Shown here piece by piece: positions 1 through 9,120 of a stretch of 64,000 nucleotides of DNA. Both the position numbers and the translations under genes were made by a program. A model generated the notes under the pieces. It did not search any database and was not told where the DNA came from. It was given only the letters and a program-made list of their open reading frames with translations. Each line of letters begins with the position of its first letter. The stretch's first letter is position 1. The DNA comes from Paenibacillus andongensis (lineage in GTDB: Bacteria > Bacillota > Bacilli > Paenibacillales > NBRC-103111), in contig NZ_CP104467.1 in NCBI RefSeq assembly GCF_025369935.1, forward strand, positions 62,001 through 126,000, given 5' to 3'.

Positions 1-1
1 A

Positions 2-1225
2 TTGATGAGCATTAGCTTCGTCAAAGAAGACGCAATTCCACACGTCGGAGAGTATTACTACTTCTACTTGCCCGCCGCGCTAGGTGCGATGATTATGTCA
101 TCCTCAGGGGATTTAATCACGCTGTACGTTGGGTTGGAGCTGCTAAGTATTACTTCTTACTTGCTCGTAGCTATGAAGAAGAAAGATAACAAATCCAACG
201 AGGGTGCCTTCAAGTATTTGGTCATGGGCGGCATTTCATCCGCGATTATCTTGTATGGCATGTCCTTCCTATACGGGATGGTTGGTTCCAGCAATTTGTC
301 GCAAATTGGCGCTGCTCTTCCAACGCTCGTAACGGCTTACGAACCGCTGCTTTATGTAGCATTCTTCATGCTGCTCACCGGCTTCGGCTTCAAAATCGCC
401 GCTGCCCCGTTCCACAGCTGGGCACCGGATGTGTATCAAGGCGCACCGACGCCAGTGACGGCATTTTTAGCTGTTGTGTCCAAAGGCGCCGGCTTCGCCA
501 TCCTTTTCCGCGTATTCTACGTGTTGTTTGGATTTAGCAACTTCGAGAACAGCAGCTTTCAATCGGATGTGTTCCTTGCCATATCGGTCATGGCGGCCAT
601 TGCGATGGTCACTGGTAATTTCATTGCACTGAAGCAAACAAATATGAAGAGGCTTTTGGCCTACTCAGGAATTGCTAATGCAGGTTACTTACTCGTTCCG
701 ATCGGAACTTACTTTTCCGGTACCCATTACGCGAACTTCTCTGAATTTATTTTCTATCTGATCGCGTACTTGTTTATGAATATCGGAGCTTTCGCTGTAC
801 TGATGATCATCGAGCAGGCTGAAGGCCATACCGAGGGGAAAGGTTTTGCTGGTCTCTATTACAGGGCCCCAATAACAGCCGTGGCCATGGTGCTCATCGT
901 GCTTTCATTGGCCGGTATTCCTTTGTCTGGCGGGTTTTTCGGGAAGCTGTACATTATCCTAGGCACGATGCAAACCCAGCATTATTGGCTAGGGTCGCTG
1001 ATGATCGCTACCAGCGTGGTATCCTTTTACTACTATTTCGGTATCGTACGCCAAATGTTTATGCGCAGCGATTACGAGCCTGCCGAGATTAAGGTGTCGA
1101 TTCCGTTAGGGATAACGGTTTGGTTATGTGCACTCATCAGCGTGGCGTTGGGCGTTGTCCCACACCTTGTGCTGAAAGGCATCGAAGCCATTTTCACCTT
1201 GACGAAGGATTTTCTGATTATGTAA
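2..1225 (+). CDS. nuoN: NADH-quinone oxidoreductase subunit N (5' partial)
   Basis: C-terminal part of subunit N of respiratory complex I, an antiporter-like membrane subunit that helps couple NADH oxidation to proton pumping. The visible 407 residues are mostly hydrophobic helices and carry the proton-antiporter core: GLELLSITSYLLVA near residue 45, KIAAAPFHSWAPDVYQGAP from 131, and a helix with conserved lysines, FIALKQTNMKRLLAYSG, near 208. The family is usually about 480-500 residues, so roughly 80-100 lie before the window; the frame is open to the left edge and the apparent start there is an artefact. A strong terminator follows at once, so this is the last gene of a nuo operon. Family assignment is firm; the choice of NuoN over NuoM/NuoL rests on length and final position. 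Confidence 0.9.
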   Translation: MMSISFVKEDAIPHVGEYYYFYLPAALGAMIMSSSGDLITLYVGLELLSITSYLLVAMKKKDNKSNEGAFKYLVMGGISSAIILYGMSFLYGMVGSSNLSQIGAALPTLVTAYEPLLYVAFFMLLTGFGFKIAAAPFHSWAPDVYQGAPTPVTAFLAVVSKGAGFAILFRVFYVLFGFSNFENSSFQSDVFLAISVMAAIAMVTGNFIALKQTNMKRLLAYSGIANAGYLLVPIGTYFSGTHYANFSEFIFYLIAYLFMNIGAFAVLMIIEQAEGHTEGKGFAGLYYRAPITAVAMVLIVLSLAGIPLSGGFFGKLYIILGTMQTQHYWLGSLMIATSVVSFYYYFGIVRQMFMRSDYEPAEIKVSIPLGITVWLCALISVALGVVPHLVLKGIEAIFTLTKDFLIM

Positions 1226-1231
1226 TTTTAT

Positions 1232-1274
1232 AAAAAAGCCTTTCCCCGCTTATGATGTGGGGGAAGGCTTTTTT
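1232..1274 (+). terminator. Rho-independent terminator of the nuo operon
   Basis: GC-rich hairpin (AAAGCCTT-CCCC paired with GGGG-AAGGCTTT) followed by six T, starting a few bases after the nuoN stop. Confidence 0.9.
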
Positions 1275-1348
1275 AACATTTAAGAAAGAATAAGTGTTTT
1301 GGGCTGGAGCGAACTTTAACGAGCAGGCGTGACTGTGGGTTTGGTAAA

Positions 1349-1522
1349 CCTGCAATTGTGCATGCTTTTTTTCTTTAAATAGCTCATATTCGTAAATTCC
1401 TGCGATTGTGCAGGCTTTTCGAACTTTTATTAATTTCAGGATGGAAAAGCTAAAAATTCCTGCATATTAGCAGGCTTTTCCACTTCTGAAACGATTTTAG
1501 CAAAATACCTGCAATTTCGCAG
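1349..1522. repeat. Cluster of four short CCTGC...GCAGG palindromes
   Basis: Four small imperfect palindromes of 15-17 bases begin at 1349, 1399, 1459 and 1508, spaced 49-60 bases apart. Each has a CCTGC arm, a 6-base AT-rich middle (AATTGT, GATTGT, ATATTA, AATTTC) and a GCAGG-like arm, and the first three are followed by CTTTT. The arms are kept while middles and spacers vary, which fits a REP-like intergenic repeat family or tandem hairpins in RNA. No protein-coding frame explains them. Confidence 0.7.
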
Positions 1523-1895
1523 TTATTTTAGGCCTTTGAATAAAAGTTCTCCTAGAACGAACAGTAAGTAGTCCTTTTATACCCAACATCCATTTCTCCT
1601 TATGAACAAAAATAGGTGTTTATACGAAAGACCAAAGACACAGCCTGAGGTTTTTCTTATTTTGGTTTGAACGCTTTTGCAGCAAATTATTCCAAACGCT
1701 TCACGGCTTGTCATTTCGATGTACAATATACAGGAGAATGATTGTCTGCCATCACATGAATACATACAAAAAAATATTTTGCTCAAGTTCTGAACTTTTT
1801 GCGACGAAAAACCGTTATATGTATCGAGAAGACGGGTAATGTGGTATAGATAGAGAAGGAAAAAAGATCATCCAACAAAAAGGACTTGTGATTTC
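1523..1895. other. Intergenic region before the SLH protease
   Basis: AT-rich spacer with no convincing gene. A 69-codon minus-strand frame at 1577-1786 has no ribosome site and a composition unlike a real protein. The end holds the protease leader with an AAGGA ribosome site near 1880; I could not fix a promoter. Confidence 0.5.
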
Positions 1896-4421
1896 ATGAA
1901 ATGTACTCGACACCTTTGGCTCATTGTACTCATGATGCTTGTTGTGGGACTTACAGGGATAACTAAAGCAGAAGCAGCCTACCCGGTGTCGACAGATCCT
2001 ATGAGGGTGAAACAAACCTATCTGGACATGATCCACAGCGATCAAGCATGGGCTGCGGCAGGAGATTCCCGGACGCCGATTGTCGTAGCGGTCGTCGATA
2101 CGGGCGTTGATCTTGCACATCCTGATTTAGTAGGCAGTTTGGTCGATGGTGTGAACTTGCTTCAGCCTTCGAAAAAGCCTCAAGATGATAATGGACATGG
2201 AACAAACGTAGCAGGTATCATTGCGGCCACGTTCAATAACGATAAAGGGATTGCTGGTATAGCCCCTAATGCCAAGATTATGCCAATCAAAGCGTTGGAG
2301 GCTGACGGTACAGGCGGCGAAGCCAAGCTTGGCGAAGGCATTAAGTACGCCGTGGATCATGGTGCGAAAATAGTCGTGCTTTCCCTAGGGTTGAACAAAT
2401 ATTCCGAGTATATGGAAGGCATTGTGCAGTATGCAGAGGAGCGCAATGTACTACTTGTTGCCGCTGTTGGCAATGAGAGTTCAAGTGTGAAATACCCTGC
2501 GGCCTATCCAACAGTTCTAGCTGTAGGGGGCGTTAATTCGGAAAAGCATGCTGACGCTCGATCGAACTTTGGTCCAGAGCTGGATCTTGTGGCGCCTTGG
2601 GATGTATACACAACAGCACTTGGCGGCGGCTATCAGTATCAAGATGGAAGCTCCATGTCTGCGCCCCAGGTTGCCGCAGCTGCAGCTTTGGTATGGGGCA
2701 AATACCCGAGTATGAATGTGTATCAAGTTCGTGCGCAGCTCGAGCAGACAGCTGAAGACCTGGAGTTGACGGGATGGGATCCCAAAACGGGCTATGGTTT
2801 GTTAAGAGTGGATTTAGCACTGACGAAGCCCTACAAAGAGGATCGTTTTGAGCCTAACGACACTACGAATCAGGCTGCCGTATTGTCGATTCATACAGCT
2901 TTTAAAGCTGAACTTAGCTCAGCACAAGACCAAGATTGGTATGCCATTGATGCGGCTTATGATGGGTTTATTAAATTATGGCTGAATAACGCAGATAGCT
3001 CGGGTATCCGAGTGCGTTTTGATTCCGGAGAAACGTTTATCGCGAATAGTTCAACGGACGGAAGTCAGCCTTTCACGGTCCCTGTGACCAAAGGGCGTAC
3101 GTACGTACAGCTGCAGACGGTGGATCGTACCCGCAAGACGGCGTTAAATTACGCGATGCGAACGGATTTTGCTATTTATAAGGATCCATTTGAGGATAAT
3201 GATAAGCAGTATAAAGCATTCGCTTTACCTGATCGGAGTCAAACGATCCGAGGTACTTTTCATCAAAAAGGAGATATGGATTGGTTTGCAATTTCCTTAG
3301 AACAATCAGGTACAATGCGAATCAGGCTATCCGTAGATACGGGGCGCATTGATCCGATGATCCTTTTTCAAAAGGAAGGGGAAAAGTCGATTACGATCGA
3401 CCAAGCCGGAGATGGAGGTACCGAGGTCAGCTCTCTAATGGATCTGCTCCCTGGTCAATATTACATTCGTGTCAGTAATGTGAAGGACTACTCCGAGCCC
3501 ATTACGGGGGAGTACACGTTAGATATTGAGTACACCCCGAAGCTGATCGATCCGAATGAACCGAATGATAAATCGTATCAAGCTACTTTTGCAGCGATGA
3601 ATTCCGTGTATGAGGGTGTATTTAGTAAAATTGATGATGTGGATTGGTTCGAATTCCGTATGAGCAAAGACGGTCTCGCCCAAGTGCGTTTAACGAACAT
3701 ACCGACATCACGCATTTTATATGCAACGCTATATGATAGTTCTTTGAAGGAACAAGGCTTTTATCGAAATGATTATGGTTCGGATCAATTTTTTATTGAG
3801 AAAACACTACCTGCAGGCACCTATTATATCAAGCTTCAAGCGAACCAGTGGTTTATGAGTCAAATGTATAGGCTAAAAGTAGGCAGTTACACGCTGGTGA
3901 GCGGATTTGTCGATATTGATGGGCATTGGGCAAAGGATGCCATTAGTAAGCTTACAGAGCAAGGTGTGATTAGCGGTTACGGAAACTACCGTTTTGCTCC
4001 AAATCAGCCCATTACACGTGCGGAGGCAGCAACGGTATTGACGCGAGCTTTGAAGCTGTCTAAGCGCCAAGAGCTGCGGTTCAGCGATATGGATGCTTCG
4101 CATTGGGCTTACGATTATGTAGCCAAAGCGGTTCAAGCGAATATTGTTGACGGTTACCCGGATGGAACATTTGGGCCTGACCGTACGCTTACACGTATGG
4201 AGATGACACAGATGCTTGCCCGAAGTATGAATATGACTGGGAAACGACGGGGCAACTCACCTTTTAGCGATGTGAATGATACGTATTGGGGTGTGGGGAT
4301 CCTGAAACAAATGTCGGCGGATGGTTGGATAAGCGGCTATTCGGACGGTACCTTCCGGCCTGATGAGCAAGCAACACGAGCTGAATTCGTAACATTGCTC
4401 GCTAAAGTAATCAATCGGTAA
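1896..4421 (+). CDS. Secreted subtilisin-family (S8) serine protease with three C-terminal SLH domains
   Basis: 841-residue extracellular protease anchored to the wall. Residues 1-28 are a signal peptide ending in AEAA. The S8 domain (about 45-300) has all catalytic parts: Asp68 in VVDTGVD, His101 in NGHGTNVAGI, oxyanion Asn193 in AVGNES, and Ser253 in GSSMSAP. Only about 30 residues separate the signal peptide from the catalytic fold, so there is no I9 inhibitor prodomain. Residues about 310-660 hold three repeats with DxDWF/Y cores (DQDWYAI, DMDWFAI, DVDWFEF), typical of pre-peptidase C-terminal domains. Three SLH domains fill about 665-841, with TRAEA, TRMEM and TRAEF motifs. SLH domains bind pyruvylated wall polysaccharide, which fits csaB at 17330. 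The natural substrate is unknown. Confidence 0.93.
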   Translation: MKCTRHLWLIVLMMLVVGLTGITKAEAAYPVSTDPMRVKQTYLDMIHSDQAWAAAGDSRTPIVVAVVDTGVDLAHPDLVGSLVDGVNLLQPSKKPQDDNGHGTNVAGIIAATFNNDKGIAGIAPNAKIMPIKALEADGTGGEAKLGEGIKYAVDHGAKIVVLSLGLNKYSEYMEGIVQYAEERNVLLVAAVGNESSSVKYPAAYPTVLAVGGVNSEKHADARSNFGPELDLVAPWDVYTTALGGGYQYQDGSSMSAPQVAAAAALVWGKYPSMNVYQVRAQLEQTAEDLELTGWDPKTGYGLLRVDLALTKPYKEDRFEPNDTTNQAAVLSIHTAFKAELSSAQDQDWYAIDAAYDGFIKLWLNNADSSGIRVRFDSGETFIANSSTDGSQPFTVPVTKGRTYVQLQTVDRTRKTALNYAMRTDFAIYKDPFEDNDKQYKAFALPDRSQTIRGTFHQKGDMDWFAISLEQSGTMRIRLSVDTGRIDPMILFQKEGEKSITIDQAGDGGTEVSSLMDLLPGQYYIRVSNVKDYSEPITGEYTLDIEYTPKLIDPNEPNDKSYQATFAAMNSVYEGVFSKIDDVDWFEFRMSKDGLAQVRLTNIPTSRILYATLYDSSLKEQGFYRNDYGSDQFFIEKTLPAGTYYIKLQANQWFMSQMYRLKVGSYTLVSGFVDIDGHWAKDAISKLTEQGVISGYGNYRFAPNQPITRAEAATVLTRALKLSKRQELRFSDMDASHWAYDYVAKAVQANIVDGYPDGTFGPDRTLTRMEMTQMLARSMNMTGKRRGNSPFSDVNDTYWGVGILKQMSADGWISGYSDGTFRPDEQATRAEFVTLLAKVINR

Positions 4422-4441
4422 AAACCGAAGAGGAGTGACTT

Positions 4442-4702
4442 ATGGCAGATACAGGTAAATGGAATGAAGCGGCGAAATATGCTTCGATGATGAATATGGT
4501 GGATATTGCTGTCTACATCATGTGTATTGGCCTATCGTGGTGGGCGCTGCAAGCGTTCCGCTTCGATGTCCTGCTCAAAAGGCCTAAGGCTGCTCAAGCG
4601 ATTATGCTGCAAATTTTGCTTTCTATAGCCCTCGGACACTTAGTTGCGAGTTTTTTTATTCAATATTTAGGCCTTTCCATGGGCTTCGGTAAGATGTTTT
4701 AA
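4442..4702 (+). CDS. ywzB: DUF1146 family small membrane protein (YwzB-like)
   Basis: 86-residue protein with two likely membrane helices (about residues 16-36 and 55-80) joined by a basic loop RFDVLLKRPKAAQ. Length, topology and position just before murA and spoIID match YwzB of B. subtilis, a DUF1146 protein of unknown function. The ribosome site is GAGGAG, with the ATG 20 bases after the protease stop, so the two may be cotranscribed. The 195 bases between it and murA show no clear terminator. Confidence 0.8.
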   Translation: MADTGKWNEAAKYASMMNMVDIAVYIMCIGLSWWALQAFRFDVLLKRPKAAQAIMLQILLSIALGHLVASFFIQYLGLSMGFGKMF

Positions 4703-4900
4703 TCATATTTTTCGAATAATGAACAACTTTGTTGTCAACAATGGATAATAGAACGGATCGAAAAATGAAACCTTCTCCGAACTCTATGTAGGTCAGTTGG
4801 AATACCAAAAGAACACAGTTGTAACTGTATGGGTTGAGATGATAAACTTAGGAAATGTGCAAAACCTTGTAATTTAAAATAAGTGCGCGGAGGGACCATG

Positions 4901-6220
4901 ATGAGCAAAATTATCGTCCGCGGTGGCCGAAAGTTAGCTGGCAATGTGAAAATCAACGGAGCAAAGAATGCGGTTCTACCGATTATTGCAGCTTCCATTC
5001 TGGGTTCGGAAGGTGAAAGCGTCATCCATGATGCGCCTCCCCTTGACGATGTACTAGTCATTAATAAAGTATTGCAAAGCTTAGGTATTGAAGTGGAATA
5101 TAACCGTCAGGTTATTCGTGTTCGTGCTCACAACATTAACACATGTGAAGCATCTTATGATCTAGTCCGTAAAATGAGAGCCTCTTTCCTCGTGATGGGT
5201 CCTTTGTTAGCAAGGCTTGGTCAAGCGAGAATTTCGCTGCCGGGCGGCTGTGCGATTGGCACAAGGCCAATTGATCAGCATCTCAAAGGCTTTGAAGCGA
5301 TGGGTGCCGATATTGAACTGGGTCAAGGGTATATCGAAGCTAAAGTGAAAGGGCGCCTGAAGGGTGCCAAAATTTATCTCGATGTAGCTAGTGTTGGCGC
5401 AACCGAGAACATCATGATGGCAGCTACGCTCGCTGAGGGTACGACCATCATTGAGAATGCGGCTAAAGAGCCGGAAATTGTCGATTTGGCGAATTACCTG
5501 AATGCGATGGGCGCGACGATTCGCGGGGCAGGAACAGGTGTTATTCGTATAGAAGGCGTAGAGAAACTGCGTGGGGTTGTACATACGGTTATTCCGGATC
5601 GCGTAGAAGCGGGTACATATATGATTGCCGCAGCTATTACGGGTAGTGAACTGTATATGGAGGGTGCTATTGGGGACCATCTCCGACCTGTTATTTCTAA
5701 AATGCAAGAAATGGGCGTTATCATCGAAGAAGATGAGAACGGTATTCGTGTCTGCGCTTCGGGGCCGCTTCGTGCAGTTGATGTGAAGACGCTGCCGTAT
5801 CCGGGCTTCCCAACCGATATGCAGTCGCAAATGATGGCGCTGCTCATGGTGGCGGACGGCACGAGCCTCGTGACCGAGACTGTGTTCGAGAATCGCTTCA
5901 TGCATGTGGAGGAGTTCTCGAACATGAATGCTCATATCAAAGTCGATGGCCGTACAGCTATCGTGAGCGGCAATGCCAAACTGCAGGGTGCGAAGGTATG
6001 CGCAACAGACCTGCGGGCAGGGGCGGCCCTTATTTTAGCGGCGCTAGCTGCAGAAGGTGAAACCGAGATTACAGGCGTTCACCATATTGATCGCGGGTAT
6101 GTCGATATTACGGACGTACTGCGTGAGCTAGGTGCCGATATTCAAAGATCGGTGCCGCAAGAAGTGGAGCAGGAAGCTGCGGAGTTGGGTTTTTTCAACA
6201 TCCAGCCGACGCTTGCATAG
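4901..6220 (+). CDS. murA: UDP-N-acetylglucosamine 1-carboxyvinyltransferase MurA
   Basis: Cytosolic enzyme for the first committed step of peptidoglycan synthesis: transfer of enolpyruvate from PEP to UDP-GlcNAc. It begins [20 protein letters not shown], a near-consensus MurA N-terminus, and keeps [14 protein letters not shown] and the active-site loop [13 protein letters not shown], whose Cys (near residue 117) is the PEP-reactive and fosfomycin-target cysteine. Two other starts exist (GTG 4883, ATG 4898), but GGAGGG at 4889-4894 is 6 bases before ATG 4901 and overlaps or crowds the others. At 439 residues it is full length. It precedes spoIID as murAA does in B. subtilis. A terminator follows. 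Confidence 0.96.
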   Translation: MSKIIVRGGRKLAGNVKINGAKNAVLPIIAASILGSEGESVIHDAPPLDDVLVINKVLQSLGIEVEYNRQVIRVRAHNINTCEASYDLVRKMRASFLVMGPLLARLGQARISLPGGCAIGTRPIDQHLKGFEAMGADIELGQGYIEAKVKGRLKGAKIYLDVASVGATENIMMAATLAEGTTIIENAAKEPEIVDLANYLNAMGATIRGAGTGVIRIEGVEKLRGVVHTVIPDRVEAGTYMIAAAITGSELYMEGAIGDHLRPVISKMQEMGVIIEEDENGIRVCASGPLRAVDVKTLPYPGFPTDMQSQMMALLMVADGTSLVTETVFENRFMHVEEFSNMNAHIKVDGRTAIVSGNAKLQGAKVCATDLRAGAALILAALAAEGETEITGVHHIDRGYVDITDVLRELGADIQRSVPQEVEQEAAELGFFNIQPTLA

Positions 6221-6227
6221 GATTGAA

Positions 6228-6263
6228 GAGCCATTGGGGGTAACTCCAATGGCTCTTTTTTTT
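6228..6263 (+). terminator. Terminator after murA
   Basis: Perfect 11-bp stem AGAGCCATTGG / CCAATGGCTCT followed by eight T. Confidence 0.92.
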
Positions 6264-6441
6264 GAGCAGGCAGAGAATAGGCGAGAGAGTTTGCCCATTT
6301 AACGGATGCCCATCAACATTAACATAAATAGCATTCTATAAGTTTTCGAAAACCAAGGACTGAACAGTTACAAGAAACAAGTGAGATTACCTGTATGCTC
6401 TAGCATCCACAATCTCATGCATTTTGCAAGATAGCCCATTG

Positions 6442-6470
6442 TTCTATTCTAGCAATCCCTCTCATAAGCT
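6442..6470 (+). promoter_or_regulatory. Candidate SigE-type promoter of spoIID
   Basis: TTCTATT, 14-base spacer, CATAAGCT, compared with the SigE pattern KMATATT-N14-CATACAMT (5/7 and 6/8 matches). It lies about 50 bases before the spoIID start. In B. subtilis spoIID is transcribed by SigE; the assignment here is by eye. Confidence 0.4.
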
Positions 6471-6519
6471 AAGTCATATCAACTACCTGCTAGTAAACGC
6501 GCTTATGGAGGCTGCTTAG

Positions 6520-7572
6520 ATGATGTTCAAGAAGAAACGCGTGATTAACCACAGGGTCATCCTTTGGATGGCTGTTTGCTTATCTTCCATGTTGTGTGTG
6601 ACTATTTTCGTTCCAGGATTGCTAGTTAAGAAGATTCCGCATGGCAGCGCGGCACCTCCCATCCAAATTGCGAAAGACGGACAGTTCGCGGAAACGATCA
6701 CTGAACAAGGCCTAATGATTCCCGTTTATTTGACCAAGAAAGCGACAATTGAGACGGTACCGCTGGAACAGTATGTGAAAGGTGTGCTCGCCGCCGAAAT
6801 GCCGGTTGAATTCGAACTGGAGGCGCTCAAAGCGCAGGCTATGGCGGCTAGGACTTATGTCGTGCGTAGAGTGCTAGAGAAGGATTACAGCAATATGCCA
6901 GTTAACGATGCACTTGTGACAGACACAACTGCGCATCAAGCTTATATCACGGAACAAGAGCTCAGAGACAGATGGGACAAGCGTTATGAGACGAATATGG
7001 CCAAAATCGATAGAGCCGTGAATGAAACCAAAGATCTTATCCTCACTTATGAGCACAAACCTATCAACGCCACCTTTTTCTCGACAAGTAATGGATATAC
7101 AGAGAACTCGGAAGATTACTGGCCGTTCAAGAGTCCTTATCTGCGCAGTGTGCCAAGCCCTTGGGATATTAAGCTATCTTCTCGCTATCAAGAAACCGTA
7201 GATCTCAGTTACAAGAGTATGCTTCAGAAGCTAGGCGTTACGAGTATAGCAACAACAGGTACAAGCACCAAAAACATGAAAGTACTAGCATGGTCGGCTG
7301 GTCATCGGATTAAAACCATATCTATTGGCGGTAAAATATTCTCAGGTCGTGAAGTACGAGAGAAGCTAGGACTAGCATCCTCTCAATTCACATGGACATG
7401 GTCAGGCTCCAAAATTACGATAACCACCTACGGATATGGCCATGGTGTTGGCCTAAGTCAATGGGGCGCTAATGGTATGGCGAAGGAAGGTAAAACCGCG
7501 GAGCAAATCGTAACCTACTATTACACAGGCATTTCTATCGAAAAAGCGACACCTTTTATCCAAAAATCGTAA
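6520..7572 (+). CDS. spoIID: Stage II sporulation protein D
   Basis: 350-residue membrane-anchored lytic transglycosylase of the DMP engulfment complex; it cleaves septal peptidoglycan so the mother-cell membrane can move round the forespore. One N-terminal membrane helix (about 13-33) precedes the SpoIID domain, with LEQYVKGVLAAEMP near 83, the AQAMAARTYVVRR helix near 105 and the C-terminal YGYGHGVGLSQWGANGMAKE near 303. The Glu in AAEMP matches the catalytic glutamate of the family. GGAGG lies 8 bases before the ATG. The position between murA and spoIIQ is conserved with B. subtilis. Confidence 0.95.
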   Translation: MMFKKKRVINHRVILWMAVCLSSMLCVTIFVPGLLVKKIPHGSAAPPIQIAKDGQFAETITEQGLMIPVYLTKKATIETVPLEQYVKGVLAAEMPVEFELEALKAQAMAARTYVVRRVLEKDYSNMPVNDALVTDTTAHQAYITEQELRDRWDKRYETNMAKIDRAVNETKDLILTYEHKPINATFFSTSNGYTENSEDYWPFKSPYLRSVPSPWDIKLSSRYQETVDLSYKSMLQKLGVTSIATTGTSTKNMKVLAWSAGHRIKTISIGGKIFSGREVREKLGLASSQFTWTWSGSKITITTYGYGHGVGLSQWGANGMAKEGKTAEQIVTYYYTGISIEKATPFIQKS

Positions 7573-7654
7573 TCCATTAACGTTTCTATAAAAATATCTT
7601 TCTTCAAGTATAAAACCTTTAAATGTGTCAAGAATGGTTGATGAGGTGATAACC

Positions 7655-8392
7655 ATGAATGATCAAAACAAAGGTTTTCAAAAAGAAGAAGCTCCTAAAA
7701 CTGCACAAGGAGCACAAAGTACGACATCCACATGGAAGAGGTTGCTTGCTAAGAAGTGGGTATTCCCAGCAACGTATATGGCAGCAGCAGCAATTATCTT
7801 AACCTTAATGTGGGTGTACCAGGACGCCGGGAAGAAGACAGTCAGCGAAGCAGATCTGGGCATTAAGGTTAGCAGCAGCGACAAAGCGACAGACACGACC
7901 AAAGCACCGGACGGGGCGGTCGCGGTCAACGCACAAACCGAAACGATTCAGTGGCCTGTTAAAGACAGAACAATGGTCGAAGTCTCCATCCCCTTCTATG
8001 ACACGAATGCAACAAAAGAAGTGAAGCAGACGGCAATGATTCAATATAACGATCAATTGACGCCGCATACTGCTATTGACTTGAAAGCCAAAGATGGCGC
8101 TGCATTCGATGTATTAGCTGCTCTGAGTGGCAAGGTGACTGCGGTTGAGCAGAATCCGGTGGTTGGCAATCTCGTTGAAATCACACACAGCAACGGTTTA
8201 ATCAGTATTTACCAAAGTTTGTCCGAGGTGAAAGTAGCCAAAGGCGCTGAAGTGAAAAAAGGCGACATCATCGCCAAAGCAGGACGCAACGAGTTCGAGA
8301 AAGAGGATGGCGTGCATCTGCACTTTGAAGTCCGCCAAGTTAGTGATAATGCAGCGGTTAATCCAGAAACGCTTTTGAACGCTAAGCAGTAA
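7655..8392 (+). CDS. spoIIQ: Stage II sporulation protein SpoIIQ, LytM/M23 domain
   Basis: 245-residue forespore membrane protein that joins SpoIIIAH across the intermembrane space in the channel linking mother cell and forespore. It has an N-terminal cytosolic stretch, one membrane helix (WVFPATYMAAAAIILTLMWV, about 32-51) and a C-terminal LytM fold. The peptidase zinc ligands seem to be kept: His and Asp in PHTAIDL and the HLH pair in VHLHFEVRQ. As far as I recall the first His is replaced in B. subtilis SpoIIQ but kept in clostridial forms. Start: GAGGTGAT precedes ATG 7655; the GTG at 7625 has no ribosome site. It would be expected under SigF, but no convincing SigF promoter was seen. Confidence 0.9.
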   Translation: MNDQNKGFQKEEAPKTAQGAQSTTSTWKRLLAKKWVFPATYMAAAAIILTLMWVYQDAGKKTVSEADLGIKVSSSDKATDTTKAPDGAVAVNAQTETIQWPVKDRTMVEVSIPFYDTNATKEVKQTAMIQYNDQLTPHTAIDLKAKDGAAFDVLAALSGKVTAVEQNPVVGNLVEITHSNGLISIYQSLSEVKVAKGAEVKKGDIIAKAGRNEFEKEDGVHLHFEVRQVSDNAAVNPETLLNAKQ

Positions 8393-8428
8393 TTCGTTTC
8401 GATGCATAGGCGGCAGCCTACATAAAAT

Positions 8429-8459
8429 AAAGGCAGCGGGTATATCCTGCTGCTTTTTT
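8429..8459 (+). terminator. Terminator after spoIIQ
   Basis: GGCAGC-GGG paired with CCT-GCTGC around a TATAT loop, followed by six T. Confidence 0.85.
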
Positions 8460-8600
8460 GCATGGATATATGGATTCGTTTTTTACTTTGCTTCACATCA
8501 ACTTTGCCAAAAATGCTTGTCCGAAGGACATCAGAATGGATTATTCTTGATTATTTTGAAAATAAATATGGGAAATGGGCTTGTCAGGCTTGGCTACGTA

Positions 8601-8628
8601 GAATATCTAGTCATGCCCCTCATATACT
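8601..8628 (+). promoter_or_regulatory. Candidate SigE-type promoter of spoIIID
   Basis: GAATATC (6/7 of KMATATT), 13-base spacer, CATATACT (6/8 of CATACAMT), ending 34 bases before the spoIIID GTG. SigE drives spoIIID in B. subtilis, so position and sequence agree; the spacer is one base shorter than usual. Confidence 0.5.
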
Positions 8629-8662
8629 TTACCAAACTATCTCGAGTAGGGAGGCGAGGGGA

Positions 8663-8953
8663 GTGCACGATTACATCAAAGAGCGAACCATTAAGATTGG
8701 TACCTGTATCGTCGAGACCAAGAATACGGTTCGCACCATTGCGAAGGAATTCGGCGTTTCCAAAAGCACGGTGCACAAGGATTTGACGGAAAGACTACCG
8801 GAAATCAACCCGGACCTGGCCAATCAGGTGAAGCACATTCTGGAGTATCACAAATCCATCAGGCACCTAAGAGGAGGAGAAGCGACGAAAATTAAGTATC
8901 GAAAAACTCGAAATCCGAAGCTTTCCGAAAACCTGGTCACGGTTAAGTCCTAA
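8663..8953 (+). CDS. spoIIID: Sporulation transcription factor SpoIIID
   Basis: 96-residue DNA-binding regulator of mother-cell genes. It starts at GTG 8663 and reads VHDYIKERTIKIG, nearly the same as B. subtilis SpoIIID. The helix-turn-helix is TVRTIAKEFGVSKSTVHKDL (about 22-41), followed by TERLPEINPDLANQV and the basic tail around HLRGGEATKIKYRK that adds DNA contacts. GGGAGG lies 8 bases before the GTG. The frame is open further upstream, but that stretch has no ribosome site or similarity and overlaps the candidate SigE promoter. It is followed by mbl, as in B. subtilis. Confidence 0.96.
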   Translation: MHDYIKERTIKIGTCIVETKNTVRTIAKEFGVSKSTVHKDLTERLPEINPDLANQVKHILEYHKSIRHLRGGEATKIKYRKTRNPKLSENLVTVKS

Positions 8954-9120
8954 AAGTACCCTTCATCCCGATAGGTTTCCTTTATACTTCCCGTGTCGAA
9001 TTTTCACACAAAAAGAGGAATTAATGCATTTCTAGCGAATTTAGCTTATAATTAGAACGATATACATGAGCGCCGATTCTTCACGGGATGGACGGTAGGT
9101 TTAGGGAGGATTAACTAGAA

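Noticed and set aside
1349..1522. CRISPR array
   Set aside because: Units are only 15-17 bases with changing centres and no uniform spacers, and no cas genes are near.
5207..5935. Long open frame of 242 codons on the minus strand inside murA
   Set aside because: It is fully antisense to a well-supported gene, lacks a ribosome site, and its Cys/His/Arg-rich translation is typical of a shadow frame.
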